Part shown: positions 6,924 through 7,926 of the stretch, piece after piece
Position numbering within the stretch: the stretch's first letter is position 1
Layout of the letters: each line of letters begins with the position of its first letter
Origin: an uncultured Flavobacteriales bacterium
Lineage (GTDB): Bacteria > Bacteroidota > Bacteroidia > Palsa-965
Length of the DNA: 7,926 bases
NCBI GenBank assembly: GCA_946478675.1
Contig: CAMLEF010000217.1
Span: 1 to 7,926 of the forward strand
Direction of reading: 5' to 3'
Notes under the pieces: generated by a model
Database searches by the model: none
Seen by the model: only the letters and a program-made list of their open reading frames with translations
Told to the model about the DNA's origin: nothing
Program-made: the position numbers and the translations under genes

Positions 6924-6987
6924 TTGTTCGAGCGGAGTCGAGAACTTTCGCATTCTAATGCAACAGTTCTCGACTCCGCTCGAACAA
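6924..6987. repeat. Perfect 23-bp inverted repeat (REP-like element)
   Basis: Arms 6924-6946 and 6965-6987 are exact reverse complements (23 bp) with an 18-nt loop. The arm core, TCGAGCGGAGTCGAGAACT, resembles dispersed TCGAGCGnAGTCGAGA-type repeats that I recall from Bacteroidota intergenic regions. An imperfect outer pair, ATGGTGTATCT (6893-6903) with AGATACACAT (7020-7029), encloses it, so the whole element may span 6893-7029. No T run follows, so it is not a standard terminator. A non-autonomous repeat of REP or MITE type is the likeliest reading. Confidence 0.85.
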
Positions 6988-7050
6988 ACAGGGGAATTCC
7001 AACCGGGATAATGCCATTGAGATACACATTGCATGAATTCCCGAAGAGAA

Positions 7051-7079
7051 AACCGAATGAACGAATGCCCGAATAACCG
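7051..7079 (-). repeat. CGAAT octamer array, copy of the 795-861 element
   Basis: Three in-phase units NNNCGAAT (7051-7058, 7059-7066, 7067-7074) with linkers AAC, GAA and GCC, plus a partial fourth unit. Bases 7053-7076 are the exact reverse complement of 801-824 (24 of 24). Unlike the other two ATTCG arrays it does not abut a recognised stop codon. Confidence 0.8.
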
Positions 7080-7268
7080 TTCATCCATACGTTTCACCAC
7101 TTATCTTCCTTTCAATCCCAATTACCTTACCCCTCCAGCCACCTGTTAAAAGTGGCTATCCTTTCCGTTTCGATGCGCGTAATATTGAATGGAAATCAGC
7201 TACAAGACGAGAGAACTTCAGCTGACAACCGACAGGTAACCGCTCATTGAAATCCTGTTATTGAAATT

Positions 7269-7376
7269 AAAAGTAAAAGAGCCAATGGCCCTGAGCCTAA
7301 CGGGTGAAACCGGGTGGACATCGTATTCGGGGATGTTGCGTTGACTGCCTGGCTCACCCGGCTCTTTGCTTTTTTT
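7269..7376 (+). ncRNA. Candidate structured small RNA (possibly 6S-like) ending in an intrinsic terminator
   Basis: A long closing stem joins the two ends: AAAGAGCC (7276-7283) with GGCTCTTT (7360-7367), extended outward by 7269-7274 pairing with 7368-7373 around one bulged A, about 14 bp in all. A U tract (7370-7376) follows. Inside, the same 3' strand can pair two ways: TGAGCC (7292-7297) with GGCTCA (7351-7356), or GGGTGA (7302-7307) with TCACCC (7354-7359). An apical hairpin is ACATC/GATGT (7318-7322/7332-7336). A rod of about 108 nt with a large asymmetric internal loop and a 3' terminator recalls 6S RNA, including the 6S-Flavo type known in Bacteroidota. I do not recognise the family from sequence, and a leader element for the gene at 7506 is the alternative. 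No clear promoter was found. Confidence 0.45.
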
Positions 7377-7505
7377 CGTGTAACGTTTTTTAAAATTCCC
7401 GTTACAGGAAAAAAAGCTACTACGAGTCGAGCGACTCCCGGATACGGAAATAGCGGGAGCGTCATTCTATACAAACGGAAGTTTAACCCTCAAATTCTGT
7501 GTGCC
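7377..7505 (+). promoter_or_regulatory. Hairpin-rich leader before the 43-residue gene
   Basis: GTAACG/CGTTAC (7380-7385/7400-7405) forms a first hairpin. GAGTCG/CGACTC (7424-7429/7432-7437) and CTCCCG/CGGGAG (7435-7440/7454-7459) overlap at 7435-7437, so they cannot both form fully. This could be simple compact structure or a switch. No TAnnTTTG promoter is visible in this stretch. Confidence 0.3.
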
Positions 7506-7637
7506 ATGAAAAAGAATGTGCATCATCGGAAAGGCCACACCTACCACGTAGACGGCCTCGGCACCATCAGCATTGTTTTTGGAATTGCATGCGTTGGTTT
7601 CATTGTCTATAACGTTTTTCATGTAATCTTTTCCTGA
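7506..7637 (+). CDS. 43-residue His-rich single-span membrane microprotein
   Basis: ATG at 7506 opens a 43-residue frame: a basic, His-rich N-terminus (MKKNVHHRKGHTYHVDG, with H6, H7, H11 and H14) followed by one hydrophobic helix at about residues 19-42 ending at the C-terminus. The frame is open further upstream, to an ATG at 7314, but that extension runs through the candidate RNA's terminator and several hairpins, so the short form is preferred. A terminator lies 10 bp after the stop, supporting a real transcript. By charge the N-terminus should stay in the cytoplasm. I recognise no family; a small membrane-bound modulator or a chance frame are both possible. Confidence 0.5.
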   Translation: MKKNVHHRKGHTYHVDGLGTISIVFGIACVGFIVYNVFHVIFS

Positions 7638-7647
7638 GTGTGTGTGG

Positions 7648-7697
7648 AATCTCGGTCCTTCCTGGAACCCCAGCGTAACAGGAAGACCGGGATTTTT
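7648..7697 (+). terminator. Rho-independent terminator after the 43-residue gene
   Basis: Arm 7648-7663 pairs with 7680-7694 (AATC, a U-G pair, CGGTC, one bulged C, then TTCCT), with a 16-nt loop and a T run at 7693-7697. A second T run follows at 7705-7712. Confidence 0.75.
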
Positions 7698-7740
7698 AAA
7701 AGAGTTTTTTTTGTTCTGATTCATACTGATGCCTAATGAA

Positions 7741-7781
7741 ATCACCGGTCGCGGAAAATTTAACCCCTCCGGACCGGTGAT
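7741..7781 (+). other. Ten-bp perfect hairpin, possible 5' domain of a second small RNA
   Basis: ATCACCGGTC (7741-7750) pairs exactly with GACCGGTGAT (7772-7781). The stem continues inward with CGG/CCG (7752-7754/7769-7771) after one bulged G. No T run follows. A second hairpin, CGGTC/GACCG (7797-7801/7811-7815), and the terminator at 7826-7858 come next, so 7741-7858 could be one short structured transcript. The only frame here, from ATG 7729, is 19 codons and not convincing. Confidence 0.4.
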
Positions 7782-7825
7782 CTTCTAACGTAAGTCCGGT
7801 CACCTTCGACGACCGTCCCTATATC

Positions 7826-7858
7826 ACCCACCCCGAAAAAAACGGTGTGGGTTTTTTT
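7826..7858 (+). terminator. Strong Rho-independent terminator
   Basis: ACCCACCCCG (7826-7835) pairs with CGGTGTGGGT (7843-7852) with one mismatch (7832/7846). The loop is seven A and the T run is seven bases (7852-7858). No coding gene ends nearby on the plus strand, which suggests a non-coding transcript upstream or a back-up for the terminator at 7648. Confidence 0.85.
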
Positions 7859-7865
7859 ATTCCGG

Positions 7866-7904
7866 GTTGCGAAGTTGCGGGGTGCGTGGTTGCGAGGGTT
7901 AGAG
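7866..7904. repeat. Degenerate 8-bp array with GTTGCG core
   Basis: Units GTTGCGAA (7866-7873), GTTGCGGG (7874-7881), a seven-base variant GTGCGTG (7882-7888) and GTTGCGAG (7889-7896) follow one another, trailing into a decayed unit (7897-7904). The period of 8 with a fixed core and a variable end parallels the ATTCG arrays, and again it lies just after a terminator. Confidence 0.6.
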
Positions 7905-7926
7905 GTTGTCGAAAGCTGCTGCGGTA

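Larger units (their letters stand above)
6884..7268. other. Gene-free stretch between operon terminator and candidate RNA
   Basis: No frame here has a credible start and domain; frames seen on both strands run through inverted repeats. Contents are the 23-bp inverted repeat at 6924-6987, the CGAAT array at 7051-7079, a pyrimidine-rich tract at about 7081-7136, and a small hairpin AGCCAC/GTGGCT (7137-7142/7152-7157). TAATATTG (7180-7187) is one mismatch from the -7 consensus but lacks a -33 partner. Confidence 0.6.

Noticed and set aside
6992..7042. Inverted pair GGGAATTC/GAATTCCC
   Set aside because: The core GAATTC is itself palindromic, so an 8-bp match at this distance is weak evidence.
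7076..7096. Pair of LytTR-type boxes (ACCGTTCAT and TACGTTTCA)
   Set aside because: Only the first fits the 9-bp consensus, the second has a mismatch, and the spacing between them is 3 bp rather than the expected 12 or so.
7314..7637. A 107-codon version of the 43-residue gene starting at ATG 7314
   Set aside because: The extra 64 codons cross the candidate RNA, its U tract and several hairpins, and show no protein-like pattern.

Overview
The window looks like chromosomal DNA of a Bacteroidota bacterium, probably an uncultured lineage of the Flavobacteriales, Chitinophagales or Sphingobacteriales type. Four things point there: a secreted protein starting with the YWVGGSG...W motif typical of large Bacteroidota surface proteins; a LytS-type kinase carrying two-component-regulator propeller repeats; a TATCTTTG element fitting the phylum's TAnnTTTG -7 consensus; and starts without clear Shine-Dalgarno sequences. 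Coding DNA is GC-rich, which produces long spurious antisense ORFs.

Left part (1-2423): a minus-strand secreted protein runs off the left edge from a TTG start at 394. Divergent from it is a 66-residue plus-strand gene (594-794, GTG start, promoter element at 564-571) that resembles only the C-terminal half of a LytTR DNA-binding domain. It converges on a 519-residue minus-strand helical-repeat protein of unknown function (864-2423). The 69 bp between the two stop codons is almost entirely an inverted array of 8-bp units with an ATTCG/CGAAT core, and should act as a bidirectional terminator.

Centre (2424-6883): a 637-bp gene-free divergent region leads to a clear two-gene operon. The first gene encodes a 994-residue sensor kinase: signal peptide, 14 propeller blades that should form two seven-bladed propellers, a Y_Y_Y domain, one membrane helix and a LytS-type kinase core with H797. 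The second encodes a LytTR response regulator (D55) and starts 31 bp later. A strong Rho-independent terminator follows. The expected flow is a signal sensed in the periplasm, phosphotransfer from H797 to D55, and promoter control by the LytTR domain. No target gene is evident. The kinase start codon lies in a predicted hairpin.

Right part (6884-7926): this is mostly non-coding and rich in structure. It holds a 23-bp perfect inverted repeat, another CGAAT octamer array, a candidate structured RNA (7269-7376) with a long closing stem and U tract, a 43-residue His-rich membrane microprotein (7506-7637) with its own terminator, a further hairpin cluster ending in a strong terminator (7826-7858), and a second kind of 8-bp array (core GTTGCG). 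The most noteworthy items are the octamer arrays joined to gene ends, the candidate RNA, and the half-LytTR gene beside a complete LytTR system. I do not see an obvious defence, CRISPR or biosynthetic system.
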